Source: Oceanobacillus timonensis (lineage in GTDB: Bacteria > Bacillota > Bacilli > Bacillales > Amphibacillaceae). Taken from it: a DNA stretch of 64,000 nucleotides. Position 1 is the first letter of the stretch; each line of letters begins with the position of its first letter. Positions 1-8,684 of the stretch are shown here, piece by piece. The DNA lies in the NCBI RefSeq assembly GCF_900166635.1, contig NZ_LT800497.1, positions 4,326,344 to 4,390,343 of the forward strand, in the 5' to 3' direction. The notes beneath the pieces were generated by a model. It had not been told where the DNA came from, ran no database searches, and saw nothing but the letters and a program-made list of their open reading frames with translations. The translations under genes were made by a program, and so were the position numbers.

Positions 1-509
1 AGGATGAGCTTTGGATTTTGAATAAGTGCGCGAGCAATGCCAACTCGTTGCTGCTGTCCCCCGCTTAACTGATCACAGCGTTTATAAGCATGCTCCTCGA
101 TTCCAAGTTTACGAAGAAGAAAAAAAGCATGCTCTTTTTCTTCTTCTGTAAACCTGCCAAGTACACCTTGCAGGGTGGACTTATAACCTAAGCGCCCGTG
201 AAGAACATTTTCAATAACGGTTAGCCGTGGAACTAAATTATAATGTTGAAATACCATGCCAATATCCGTACGCAGCTGTCGCAATGCCCGTTTTTTTAAT
301 TTGGTTATTGGCGCATGATCAAAAACCACCTCTCCATCACTTATGGAAACCATCCGATTAATACAGCGCAGTAATGTAGATTTCCCTGCACCTGATGGAC
401 CGATAATGGAAACAAATTCTCCAGCTTTTACATTAAAAGAAATATCTTTTAGTACGGTTGTTTCGTTATTATACGATTTACTTAGCCCTGCAATTTGTAA
501 AAATGCCAT
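1..509 (-). CDS. phnC: Phosphonate ABC transporter ATP-binding protein PhnC (partial, 3' end off window)
   Basis: ATPase of the phosphonate importer, working at the inner face of the membrane with PhnE and the binding protein PhnD. About 169 N-terminal residues are present. Walker A reads GPSGAGKST near residue 39, the Q-loop lies in MVFQHYN, and the ABC signature LSGGQQQRVGIARAL is close to the window edge; Walker B is cut off. The ATG at 509 is preceded by TAGGAGGG. It follows phnD by about 64 bases on the same strand, so it is probably the next-to-last gene of the phn operon, with phnE expected beyond base 1. Motifs and the neighbouring phnD make the assignment firm. Confidence 0.93.
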   Translation of the reverse strand, partial: MAFLQIAGLSKSYNNETTVLKDISFNVKAGEFVSIIGPSGAGKSTLLRCINRMVSISDGEVVFDHAPITKLKKRALRQLRTDIGMVFQHYNLVPRLTVIENVLHGRLGYKSTLQGVLGRFTEEEKEHAFFLLRKLGIEEHAYKRCDQLSGGQQQRVGIARALIQNPKLI

Positions 510-573
510 AATTAGGTTCCCTCCTATTAAAGTGAAACTTCATTTTGCAAAATCATATTTTCAGCTAGTTGGA

Positions 574-1617
574 TTATTGAAGTTCACGAATCGGGTCAAA
601 CCACTCATCTTCTACTGGCGCAAAACGTTCTTTGTCCGATTTAAAGAACAATGCCGACCCCTCCGAATCTTCCGGTACAAAAATCCCTTCATTATCGGCT
701 ACTTCATCTGAGGTTAATGCTTCTTGTAATTTCTCATAATCTTCTTCACCTAAGCTCTCCATATTTGCAGCAAATGGTGCATTAAGAACCGGCGTTACAT
801 CCATTAACGTGAACTCTTTTCCTGTTACGTTGTTAAATGGCTGTTCCGCATTTTCCTTTACTTTGTAGATGGAGCCAACTTCATTCTCTTCTCCTTCAGC
901 TACCTCTACGTAGTTTTCTACGCAGGTATCACAAAAAGCTGCTACATCTGCATTTCCATCCAATAAATTCACTGCAGAACCCTGGTGAGAGTTTCCAAAA
1001 AGAACTTGTGAAAAAAGCGGTCCGCCCTCCATTAAATCTTCTTCTGTCAAATCTTTATACGAATCTTGCTCTGTAAAATGAGCAATAATTCCTGAAGATG
1101 GCACTTTGAATCCTGAAGTGGAGCTGTTAGACACAAATGAAAACCTCTTGTCCGCTATTGTATCTAAGGAATATTCGCCATCTTTTTTATAATTGTCCTG
1201 ATCGTCTACATTTACTGCCAGCCAGCTATGATACACTGCGTCATCTAATGTTCCAGACGGACCAGTTGGAACAACGATTGGCTGGATCGCGTCGTTGCCA
1301 TTCTTTGCTTCAATATAACCTTGAGCACCCATAAATGCTACATCTGCGTTATTATTCACTAACGTCTCAATTGCAATCGCATAATCTGTTGTTAAATGAT
1401 GCTCTACTTCTTTTCCAGTAGCATCTTCAATTATTCTTCCAATCTCATCACGAGATGATTTCAAATCTTCCCCCGACTCATTGGGGTACCAGACAACATC
1501 AATGACATCATCTACTTCCGCTTGCCCTTCTCCTGCACCCGCACTACTTTCTGAACATCCTGCTGCGAATAGAACCAATAAAAGCAAAATACCTAATTTA
1601 GTTAACGTTTTCTTCAT
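574..1617 (-). CDS. phnD: Phosphonate-binding lipoprotein PhnD
   Basis: Substrate-binding subunit of the phosphonate ABC importer, anchored outside the membrane by lipid. The 347-residue product starts at the ATG at 1617 behind AAAGGAGCG; upstream in-frame starts lack a ribosome site. The lipobox FAAGC places the modified cysteine at residue 21. The mature part has the PhnD/phosphate-phosphonate binding family pattern, for example NNNADVAFMGAQGY. A 200-base gap separates it from the phosphoesterase gene upstream. That gap contains a stray AAGGAGGGG (minus strand, 1699-1707) with no start codon close behind it, and may carry a separate promoter. Confidence 0.93.
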   Translation of the reverse strand: MKKTLTKLGILLLLVLFAAGCSESSAGAGEGQAEVDDVIDVVWYPNESGEDLKSSRDEIGRIIEDATGKEVEHHLTTDYAIAIETLVNNNADVAFMGAQGYIEAKNGNDAIQPIVVPTGPSGTLDDAVYHSWLAVNVDDQDNYKKDGEYSLDTIADKRFSFVSNSSTSGFKVPSSGIIAHFTEQDSYKDLTEEDLMEGGPLFSQVLFGNSHQGSAVNLLDGNADVAAFCDTCVENYVEVAEGEENEVGSIYKVKENAEQPFNNVTGKEFTLMDVTPVLNAPFAANMESLGEEDYEKLQEALTSDEVADNEGIFVPEDSEGSALFFKSDKERFAPVEDEWFDPIRELQ

Positions 1618-1817
1618 GGTAACGCTCCTTTTTATTGATAGATTAGTGATTAGAACGGATAATGAGATTTTCATCAGTTTACTTCTGTTAGTAAATAACC
1701 CCTCCTTATAATTATTTCCTCTGCTTTTCCTCTCTATTAAAACATGACTTAACTGAATATAGTTTATATTTACAATAGTTTCATAGAACATTTAGCAACT
1801 TTACAAATGCTTAACCT

Positions 1818-2633
1818 TTAATCGATTAACACTTGATTTAAAAAGGAAGGGCTCGTAATCGAACCGACCTCTATTTGCATTCCAAAATCACCATGATAAT
1901 CTGTACCACCAGTCATGATTAAACCATATTTTTCAGCTAATTCCTCTACTTGTTTATGATCTTTCGCAGTATGATCAGGGTGATTCCGCTCAATACCTCC
2001 CAAACCAGCTTCCACAAGTTCCGAAATCATTTCATAGGAATGCAGCTGGCCTGGATGCGCAACAACAGCCACACCTCCATCAGCCACAATCGCTTCTACA
2101 GCAAGAAACGCATCCACATATTCAATATCCCCAGCAGCAGGCCCACCTCCCTTAAAAATGTTGTGATACAACGCTTGATACGACTTAGAATCGTATGCAG
2201 CCGATGTAATTTGCTGCATAACATGCTGCTTATAAATGGTTTCACTTGGGTGCGCAGCTTTGATCACTGCTTGCGGATCAATCTGATAGCCATGTTTATT
2301 AAGCTGGTCAATTTGCCAAAGTGTATGAGCCTGTCTCCTGTCTCGGACCGTTTTACAAAGGGATTCGGTGTGCTTCGCTTCAGGATAATAATTATAGCCA
2401 AGTACGTGTACTTTCCGATTTCGTTTCAAATCATAAGCCGATATTTCAATGCCTGGAATTACTTCAATACCGTAACTTTTTCCTAAAGCTTGTTTTTCAG
2501 CAAGACCAGCTACGCTATCATGATCAACAAAGCTGATTTGTTTCACCCCATGTTTCACCGCTTGTTCCAGTACTGTTTCCACATGGTCAGAACCATCCGA
2601 ATAGGTGCTGTGCACATGGAGATCAGCTTTCAT
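1818..2633 (-). CDS. PHP-family phosphoesterase of the C-P lyase operon (PhnPP-like)
   Basis: A 271-residue PHP-domain metal hydrolase. The N-terminal motif DLHVHSTYSDGSD supplies His6 and His8, followed by FVDHDS, GIEIS, VAHPG and a C-terminal GTDYHGDF, the usual metal-ligand blocks. Its start overlaps the end of phnL by 11 bases, so it is translated as part of the phn operon. PHP proteins in such operons are known to hydrolyse 5-phosphoribosyl 1,2-cyclic phosphate, in the best case (PhnPP) both ester bonds, giving ribose 5-phosphate. Neither phnP nor phnN is present here, so that role is a good inference. A general PHP phosphatase is the alternative. Confidence 0.8.
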   Translation of the reverse strand: MKADLHVHSTYSDGSDHVETVLEQAVKHGVKQISFVDHDSVAGLAEKQALGKSYGIEVIPGIEISAYDLKRNRKVHVLGYNYYPEAKHTESLCKTVRDRRQAHTLWQIDQLNKHGYQIDPQAVIKAAHPSETIYKQHVMQQITSAAYDSKSYQALYHNIFKGGGPAAGDIEYVDAFLAVEAIVADGGVAVVAHPGQLHSYEMISELVEAGLGGIERNHPDHTAKDHKQVEELAEKYGLIMTGGTDYHGDFGMQIEVGSITSPSFLNQVLID

Positions 2634-3345
2634 ACATAACGCCTTCTTTCACAAGCCCGCCCTGACTAAATTGCATATCAAACACGTGGTCACATAATCC
2701 ATCCATAAATTCTATATCGTGAAAAATACCGACCAGTGTAGTGCCGCTTGCTTTCAGCTTTTCAATCATTTCACGTACTTTCATTTTCGATTGCTGATCC
2801 AGACTTGCAGTCGGTTCATCAAGCAATAGCAGTCGTGGTTTTTTGACAGTCGCCATCGCAATATTTAACCGCAGTTTTTCTCCGCCCGAAAATGTATTTG
2901 GATAATGATCCCAAAGTTTTTGGTCCAGGTCAAAATGCGTTAACACCTTTTCCGCTTCTAATTTTGCAGTCTCTTCTGTTTCGCCCATTTCCAGTATTGC
3001 TTTCTCTACAAGCTCTTTAGATGTTGTTCGCGGCATTACATCCAAAAACTGCGATACATAGCCTATTTCATGCTTTCGTAAATAAAGAATTTCCCGTTCT
3101 GTTGCCTGGGTTAAGTCAATCAACCCATAGCGTGCCGAGTTGTAAATAATTTTCCCCGTATCTGGATAGTACGTACGATAAATGCTTTTTAAGATGGTTG
3201 ATTTGCCGCTTCCGCTTTTGCCGACAATTCCAAGAAATCCGCCCTGCTCCAGTGAGAAATGAATATGCTCCACTGCTTGTCTCGTTTTGCCCAAATGATG
3301 AATTGTGAACCGTTTGCCAAAATCTTTCACTTGAAGCATCGCCAT
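2623..3345 (-). CDS. phnL: C-P lyase system ATP-binding protein PhnL
   Basis: ABC-type ATPase (240 residues) of the C-P lyase pathway. With PhnG, PhnH and PhnI it takes part in forming the ribose 1-phosphonate triphosphate; it is not a transporter subunit. Walker A is GKSGSGKST, the signature is FSGGEKLRLNIAMA and Walker B is RLLLLDEPTASLD. The stretch YVSQFLDVMPRTTSKELVEKA is typical of PhnL and separates it from PhnK. The ATG at 3345 has GGAGG eight bases upstream. It lies 19 bases after phnM and overlaps the phosphoesterase gene. Confidence 0.93.
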   Translation of the reverse strand: MAMLQVKDFGKRFTIHHLGKTRQAVEHIHFSLEQGGFLGIVGKSGSGKSTILKSIYRTYYPDTGKIIYNSARYGLIDLTQATEREILYLRKHEIGYVSQFLDVMPRTTSKELVEKAILEMGETEETAKLEAEKVLTHFDLDQKLWDHYPNTFSGGEKLRLNIAMATVKKPRLLLLDEPTASLDQQSKMKVREMIEKLKASGTTLVGIFHDIEFMDGLCDHVFDMQFSQGGLVKEGVMYES

Positions 3346-3364
3346 TGATGGAACCTCCTATTTT

Positions 3365-4546
3365 TTAGTTTATACGGTAATTTGTCGTTGTAATTAACGA
3401 ACCATTTACCATCGCTTTCGTTAACATCGGGTAACCGTCATCCATTCGTTCAATAACAAGCATATCTGCTTTTTTACCAGATTTTATTGACCCTATTTCA
3501 TGATCCATTCGCACAGCCTTTGCAGGGTTAAGAGTTACTTTCATAAACATGTCGTGCAAATCATTTCCATGCGTTTCACTTAAAGAAAAGATCGCGTGTA
3601 ACAAAGCTGCAGGATAATAATCACTGCATAAAATATCAATACAATCTTCTGAAATGGCTTCAGCCGCTGACAAATTCCCTGAATGCGAGCCGCCAAGCAA
3701 TACGTTAGGAGCGCCCGCTACTGTCTTCAATCCAAGCTCCTTTGCTTTCTTGGCAATTTTCATCGTAATTGGGAACTCGCTGATTGTCGTACCAAAGGAT
3801 TGTACAAGATGAAGCTTATCGATATTGTCATCGTCATGTGATGCTACTGCTATCCCTTTGGATATAGCTAATTCAGCAACCTCCTGCATGCGTTCAATCG
3901 TGATACTCTCTACATTTTGTCTTTCTAAAATAATGGTTTGTACCGCCTCATCAGATAAATCGCGATAGCCTTGTAAGGTTTCCCGGTATACTTCTAAGTC
4001 ACGATACTGTCCTTGACCAGGTGTATGATCCATAAATGAAAGGAGATGAACCTTATCTGCCTCGACATTGCGGATTAACTGATCTACCTCTAAGATATTA
4101 TCGATTTCAAATCGGGCATGTAATCGATGACGAATCAAATGCAGTTCATGATGGGTATTGGCAATCGCATCTATCATCCGTTGTACATTTTCAGGTTTAC
4201 GGATTGGCTTATGCCCAAATGCATCTTCCCGAAAAAAAGATAACGAGTGAAATATCGTTGTAATTCCGTGACCAATTAATATTTTCTCTGCTTCTCTCAA
4301 GCTGATATTAAAATCCATCATACTCGTTGGCCTCGGTGAAGCAACTGTTTCAATATAGTCTGAATGGATATCAATAAAGCCTGGCGAAATATATCCACCA
4401 TTCGCATTAATTCTGTCAGCCTCGGGATAATTATCGATTTCCGTTTCTTGAATGATTGATTGAATGGTGCTCTTTTCCACAAGTACAGCATGGTCTTCAA
4501 GTATCGTTTCTTCTGTAATCACTTTTCCATTATGAATAACATACAC
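3365..4546 (-). CDS. phnM: Alpha-D-ribose 1-methylphosphonate 5-triphosphate diphosphatase PhnM
   Basis: Amidohydrolase-fold enzyme (393 residues) that removes pyrophosphate from the ribose 1-phosphonate 5-triphosphate before C-P cleavage. PhnM hallmarks are all visible: GFIDIHSDYIE with the metal ligands, SFMDHTPGQGQY, ASHDDD, GAPNVLLGGSHSGN and ILCSDYYPAALL. Length and collinearity with the E. coli protein are normal. It lies between phnK (14 bases) and phnL (19 bases). Confidence 0.95.
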   Translation of the reverse strand: MYVIHNGKVITEETILEDHAVLVEKSTIQSIIQETEIDNYPEADRINANGGYISPGFIDIHSDYIETVASPRPTSMMDFNISLREAEKILIGHGITTIFHSLSFFREDAFGHKPIRKPENVQRMIDAIANTHHELHLIRHRLHARFEIDNILEVDQLIRNVEADKVHLLSFMDHTPGQGQYRDLEVYRETLQGYRDLSDEAVQTIILERQNVESITIERMQEVAELAISKGIAVASHDDDNIDKLHLVQSFGTTISEFPITMKIAKKAKELGLKTVAGAPNVLLGGSHSGNLSAAEAISEDCIDILCSDYYPAALLHAIFSLSETHGNDLHDMFMKVTLNPAKAVRMDHEIGSIKSGKKADMLVIERMDDGYPMLTKAMVNGSLITTTNYRIN

Positions 4547-4560
4547 AATAAGCGCCCCTC

Positions 4561-5400
4561 CTATAATAATGAATAAACTAAACGTTGCGTATAAGCTTGT
4601 TGCGGATCTTCTAAAATTTGATCCGTCAGGCCTTCTTCAATAACGGCTCCATTCAGCATGACCATCGTTCGATCGGCCAGCATGCGAATAACTGCGAGAT
4701 CATGAGAAACTACAATCATACTAATGCCCCATTTGCGCTGAATTTCTTTTATTAAATCGAGTACATTCGCCTGGACAGACAAGTCTAACCCTGTCGTTAC
4801 TTCATCTAAAAATAGTATCGGCGGATTATTCGACAACGCCTTCGCTATTTGCACCCGCTGCTGCATCCCGCCGGAAAAGTTTCGCGGTTCTTCTTTTGAA
4901 CGAAACAGCGGGATTTGCACATGCTCAAGCAGCCTATTTCCCGTTGCTTCCATAGATGATACATTACGGTTTCCAGCTGCAATAAGCTTTTCCGCAATAT
5001 TTCCGATAGAGGAAAAATTCATTTTCAGTCCATTTACCGGATTTTGATAAACCATTCCGTATTTGTGATTACGAATATATCTTTTTTTCTGTTGCGATAA
5101 TTCCAAAACATTTTGATCCTTTAATTCCTCGTTATTTAGATAAACCTCCCCAGAGGTTACCGGTGCATCAAAATAAAGACACTGCATCATTGTGGATTTC
5201 CCGCTGCCACTCTCTCCAACAATTCCTAATATTTCTCCTGGAAACAAATCCAGGGATACATCCTGGCATGCATACACTGTTCCACATATCGGGCAGTAAT
5301 TTTTCTCCAATTGCCTTTCTCTTTTATCAAAACAATGGATACAACCTTTTCCAAACTGTTTATTTAGATTTCGCACACGTAATATCGGTTCTTCATGCAT
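4561..5400 (-). CDS. phnK: C-P lyase system ATP-binding protein PhnK with cysteine-rich insertion
   Basis: ABC-type ATPase (279 residues) that docks on the C-P lyase core complex at PhnJ. Walker A is GESGSGKST, the signature FSGGMQQRVQIAKAL, and Walker B PILFLDEVTTGLD; the end (DPQQAYTQRLVYSLL) matches PhnK. Compared with the E. coli protein as I recall it, there is an extra segment at about residues 19-45, between the first strand and Walker A, with cysteines spaced as CIHC and CPIC plus one more. This could bind zinc or a cluster; that part is inference. The start overlaps the end of phnJ by 8 bases. Confidence 0.92.
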   Translation of the reverse strand: MHEEPILRVRNLNKQFGKGCIHCFDKRERQLEKNYCPICGTVYACQDVSLDLFPGEILGIVGESGSGKSTMMQCLYFDAPVTSGEVYLNNEELKDQNVLELSQQKKRYIRNHKYGMVYQNPVNGLKMNFSSIGNIAEKLIAAGNRNVSSMEATGNRLLEHVQIPLFRSKEEPRNFSGGMQQRVQIAKALSNNPPILFLDEVTTGLDLSVQANVLDLIKEIQRKWGISMIVVSHDLAVIRMLADRTMVMLNGAVIEEGLTDQILEDPQQAYTQRLVYSLL

Positions 5401-6259
5401 GATGGTGTTTCACCTCCACTTGCTCCTCACTGTTTAATCGATCTATACAATAGCTCGTATCATTACATTGATAATATGTTTCACCCGTTTCCTCATCGAC
5501 CAGTTCATCAAGAAAAACATCTTTGGCTCCACATAAATGACACGCATGGCCAGCAAATGATTCCACGCTGAACGGATAGTCCTCAAAGGCAAGGGATGCC
5601 ACTTCCGTATACGGCGGCACAGCATAGATTTTCTTCTCCCGGCCTGCACCAAGTAATGTCAGGGCTTTGGACGCATGCAATTTAGGATTGTCGAATCTTG
5701 GAATGGGACTTGGCGCCATCACATAGCGGCCATTTACATATACCGGATGATCTGCACCTGTCGCTGTCTTCCCATACTTCATAATCTGCTCAAACAGCAA
5801 AAGCCAAGCACCGCTGTATTCTTCTTCCGCATGCAGCCGTTTCGTTGCATACTCGCTAGCTTCTACCTTACGTAATGGTTCAGGTGTCGGGACCTGTAAT
5901 ACCAAAATTTGCTCTTCTGAAAGCTGTGCTTCCGGAATGCGGTGCCTCGATTGAATGATGGAGGCCGCTTCTGTATGATTTGTTAACTCAACATTTGTTG
6001 TTTGCTGTACGAGTTTCTTAATACTGACAGCATTGACCGATTCATCTGCACCTTGGTCAATTACTTTTAATGTATCTTCTTTACCAATTAAAGATAAGGT
6101 AAGCTGCAATCCTCCTGTGCCCCAGCCTCTTGCAATCGGCATTTCTCTAGAGGCAAATGGGACTTGATAGCCCGGAATAGCCACTGCTTTTAATGTTGTT
6201 CGGCGAATTTCTTTTTTTGACCCTTCATCAAAAAAAGCAAAATGTGTTGTATGCTTCAT
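5393..6259 (-). CDS. phnJ: Alpha-D-ribose 1-methylphosphonate 5-phosphate C-P lyase PhnJ
   Basis: Radical SAM enzyme that breaks the carbon-phosphorus bond, giving the hydrocarbon and 5-phosphoribosyl 1,2-cyclic phosphate. The 288-residue protein keeps the four key cysteines at residues 240, 243, 265 and 271, within AGHACHLCG and YYQCNDTSYC. These match the three iron-sulfur ligands and the radical cysteine of the E. coli enzyme almost residue for residue. Its ATG overlaps the phnI stop (ATGA). The C-terminus ends in a short His run (KHHHA), which is natural here. Confidence 0.96.
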   Translation of the reverse strand: MKHTTHFAFFDEGSKKEIRRTTLKAVAIPGYQVPFASREMPIARGWGTGGLQLTLSLIGKEDTLKVIDQGADESVNAVSIKKLVQQTTNVELTNHTEAASIIQSRHRIPEAQLSEEQILVLQVPTPEPLRKVEASEYATKRLHAEEEYSGAWLLLFEQIMKYGKTATGADHPVYVNGRYVMAPSPIPRFDNPKLHASKALTLLGAGREKKIYAVPPYTEVASLAFEDYPFSVESFAGHACHLCGAKDVFLDELVDEETGETYYQCNDTSYCIDRLNSEEQVEVKHHHA

Positions 6260-7368
6260 TGCGCTCCCCCTTTCTTTTTAACCTCACGTATACTTCCCAG
6301 CTTCGATTGGAAGGTAACATAATGCGGGAGTTTCAGATGCGATATAAATCCTGTTGCTTCCACCGAATCGATATGCAATAGAACAAACTCTTCATCATGC
6401 GTAGGAAAGCTGGCTTCCGGATGCTCTAAACACTGATCTAAAATGCTCATTGCTATTGCTTTTGTTTCATTTTGTCCATAGCATATGCCATAGCCAATCT
6501 CAAAATCTAATTCTTCTTCATTTTGCTCGTTTTTAATAGAGACAGGTACAAACGATTCTACTTCAGAAACCTTGATCTCTCCGATATAGTAACTATCTTC
6601 GGCTGTCTGTTCAGGCTCATTGGGATGCTCTACATAGATTGGCAGCTTTCCGACACGAACCTCCCCAACAGTTGGATGAACCTGACCGTAACCCCGTAAA
6701 GAAGCATAACCAAGTGCTGTTACTGCACCTGTTTGTCCACGCGTCAGCGTTTGTAATCTGGCACTTCGGGAAGCTGGAAAAGAAAGGTTTTCTTTTGTAA
6801 TATCGGTTGGCATGGTGTTATCTAATTCATATGTTCCAAACAGCCCTTCCTCACGTAAATAATCTACTACCTTTGGAAAATATGAAATTTCACCATCTTC
6901 TTTTACTTCTTGCTTTATTTTTTCCATATACTGTTTCATCCATTGATCATTCTTCAGCCGCGTTTCCGCTGCTAATGAAAAATCAAGTAAACGGTGGGTA
7001 TAATCTGTGGTAGCCCCCAATATTTGACCACCAGGAATATCTTTGAAGCTTGCTGATATTCGTCGTTCTACCAGCATCGAGTCAGACTCTATGATATTGC
7101 TATAATATAATCTTGGTAATGTAGAGCGATGGGATCGCATAATAAACACCGCTTCTTCCATACTTCCTTCCGCTTGTTTAATAGCTAATGCCGCAAGAAA
7201 TGGCGAATATAAGCTGCTTTCTGACATTACTTGATCTACCATTGCCCGCATTGTTGCGATAATCGTGTTTACTTCTATTATTTCTCTCTCTTTTAAACGA
7301 TCATATGTTAACCGATTGATAGATGCTTCAATTGCCATCGTTCCGCCTTTGACAGCTACATATCCCAA
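6256..7368 (-). CDS. phnI: C-P lyase subunit PhnI (ribose 1-phosphonate triphosphate synthase)
   Basis: Core subunit (370 residues) that, with PhnG, PhnH and PhnL, couples phosphonate to the ribose of ATP with release of adenine. It starts with TTG at 7368, directly after the phnH TGA, behind GGAGGTGAG; the resulting N-terminus GYVAVKGG is the family signature and fixes this start. The nearby ATG at 7372 is out of frame. Conserved blocks include the segment ending RGQTGAVTALGYASLRGYGQVHPTVGE. Tight packing with phnH and phnJ points to coupled translation. Confidence 0.95.
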   Translation of the reverse strand: MGYVAVKGGTMAIEASINRLTYDRLKEREIIEVNTIIATMRAMVDQVMSESSLYSPFLAALAIKQAEGSMEEAVFIMRSHRSTLPRLYYSNIIESDSMLVERRISASFKDIPGGQILGATTDYTHRLLDFSLAAETRLKNDQWMKQYMEKIKQEVKEDGEISYFPKVVDYLREEGLFGTYELDNTMPTDITKENLSFPASRSARLQTLTRGQTGAVTALGYASLRGYGQVHPTVGEVRVGKLPIYVEHPNEPEQTAEDSYYIGEIKVSEVESFVPVSIKNEQNEEELDFEIGYGICYGQNETKAIAMSILDQCLEHPEASFPTHDEEFVLLHIDSVEATGFISHLKLPHYVTFQSKLGSIREVKKKGGAQ

Positions 7369-7968
7369 TCATCTCACCTCCTGCTCAGAAACATTGGTTG
7401 TTCGGGGTATACAAGTAATTTGCCATTTTTCATCCGTAAGCATCAGATCAATGCCGAGTGGATATTCTTGTACTGTCTCACTTCTAGTTTGCCAAATACT
7501 TGGTTTAAAACTGGTAAATAAATCCTTTTGTTTTTTAATCCCTGGCCCAGTTAATTTCAATTGATTCTGATTCGAAAGAGGCGCGCTGCTTTCCATTATC
7601 CAGGTAGAAGAATGCTGCGGGTTAATCAAGTCTCCTGTTTTTGCAGCTCTCATTCCTTCTACAATGGAAGCATCTGGAGCATCTTTCAATACAATAATAA
7701 AATCTGCTTCTTCTACAGGTGCATGCTTTGCTAATGTATAAGCTGCAATCTTATCTTTGACTACCTGGCTGTTCTCTGAAATAACATGAAACGATACTTC
7801 TCCATCCAGCAAAGTCATCGTAATCAATAAGGTCGTATCATAGCACGCTATTTCATAATCCATCCGCTCTTTATATGCTTCTAAATTAGTCACCTTTCCC
7901 GGTCTAGCCATACTGTCCAATATACTCCGATACACCTTTTGTAAATCATGAACTTGGTCGATAGGCAT
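7369..7968 (-). CDS. phnH: C-P lyase subunit PhnH
   Basis: Subunit of the PhnGHIJ core complex (199 residues). The family start reads HDLQKVYRSILDSMARPGK, and the region HSSTWIMESSAPL leading into KLTGPGIKK is typical. Its ATG at 7968 has AGGAGAG upstream. The stop touches the TTG start of phnI. No catalytic residues are assigned to PhnH; it acts as a structural partner. Confidence 0.92.
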   Translation of the reverse strand: MPIDQVHDLQKVYRSILDSMARPGKVTNLEAYKERMDYEIACYDTTLLITMTLLDGEVSFHVISENSQVVKDKIAAYTLAKHAPVEEADFIIVLKDAPDASIVEGMRAAKTGDLINPQHSSTWIMESSAPLSNQNQLKLTGPGIKKQKDLFTSFKPSIWQTRSETVQEYPLGIDLMLTDEKWQITCIPRTTNVSEQEVR

Positions 7969-8020
7969 ACAATCTCTCCTGTTTTTTTATTTTAAACTGC
8001 GGTTTACAGTCATCTTTCAT

Positions 8021-8443
8021 CTAAACATCCATTGTTTCAAAGCTTACTTTTGTTTCCATTAATTCTGCCTGTTGTTTTGCTTTTTTACGTTTTATATCTG
8101 CTTCAGCCGCTACTAAAGCATCCTTCCAAGACAATGTTTCCGGTAAGCTCGCGTTATAGGCAGCATCAATAATAGCTAAGTTCAATGCCAAATCATCATG
8201 CATTCCTTGTATTATCCCTATACCGATTTGCTCATTTAGCTCTACCTTTGCTTCTGTAACAAGAACTTCACCAATATAGAATAAAGATTTTTTTGCGCTT
8301 TCTCGCATTTTTACCATCGTTAATCCATATTGTGGAGCAACAATCTCCTTGTAGCTGTATGTCTGTTTTATTTGATTTGCCAGGCTCTCTGCAAAATCAG
8401 TGTCTGATTGGATAAGAATCTCAGTCCTTCTCTTTCTTTTCAT
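8021..8443 (-). CDS. phnG: C-P lyase subunit PhnG
   Basis: Small subunit (140 residues) of the C-P lyase core complex, first structural gene of the operon. PhnG features are the segment around GLTMVKMRESAKKSLFYIGE and the later GIGIIQGMHDDLALNLAIIDAAYN. The ATG at 8443 follows AAGGAGG by eight bases. A terminator after phnF and a 235-base gap with operator-like repeats lie upstream, so phnG probably begins its own transcript. Confidence 0.92.
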   Translation of the reverse strand: MKRKRRTEILIQSDTDFAESLANQIKQTYSYKEIVAPQYGLTMVKMRESAKKSLFYIGEVLVTEAKVELNEQIGIGIIQGMHDDLALNLAIIDAAYNASLPETLSWKDALVAAEADIKRKKAKQQAELMETKVSFETMDV

Positions 8444-8459
8444 TCATACATCCTCCTTT

Positions 8460-8498
8460 ACAAGTTCATACTAACTTGTTGCCAAGTTGCTGTGTTTT
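8460..8498 (-). promoter_or_regulatory. Inverted repeat and shared motif before phnG, candidate PhnF operator
   Basis: A perfect inverted repeat, ACAAGTT-N6-AACTTGT (8460-8479), lies just upstream of the phnG ribosome site. It runs into TTGCCAAGTTGCTGTGTTTT (8479-8498, plus strand). A near copy, TTGCCAAGCTGCTTTGTTTT, occurs at 9415-9434 just before phnF. Position and sharing suggest binding by the GntR regulator PhnF; this is inference. Confidence 0.5.
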
Positions 8499-8522
8499 AA
8501 GATAACGTAAAGTATTTGTAAA
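8495..8522 (-). promoter_or_regulatory. Candidate PhoP (Pho box) direct repeats upstream of phnG
   Basis: On the minus strand three hexamers follow each other at exact 11-base intervals: TTTACA, TTTACG, TTAAAA, each separated by five bases. PhoP boxes of Bacillus are TT(A/C/T)ACA-like repeats with this 11-base period. Phosphate-starvation control of a phosphonate operon would make sense. Not proven. Confidence 0.45.
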
Positions 8523-8656
8523 CAGCACTTTATATTTATTGCTTAAGAAGAGACACCTTACTCTGCAAAGCATAAACAGATATTTAGACGTGACAAAAGT
8601 AAAAGAATCACAGCGAGATGCGGTAATCGATTTATCATTTTTTAACCATAAAAAAA

Positions 8657-8684
8657 CGGTGAGATCTCAATATAGACCTCACCG
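8657..8684 (-). terminator. Terminator at the end of phnF
   Basis: On the minus strand an 11-base-pair stem (one G-T pair) with a six-base loop is followed by seven T residues. It overlaps the last phnF codons and separates phnF from phnG. Confidence 0.85.

Noticed and set aside
1699..1707. AAGGAGGGG on the minus strand between the phosphoesterase gene and phnD
   Set aside because: A perfect ribosome-binding sequence but no start codon at usable distance, so no leader gene is claimed.
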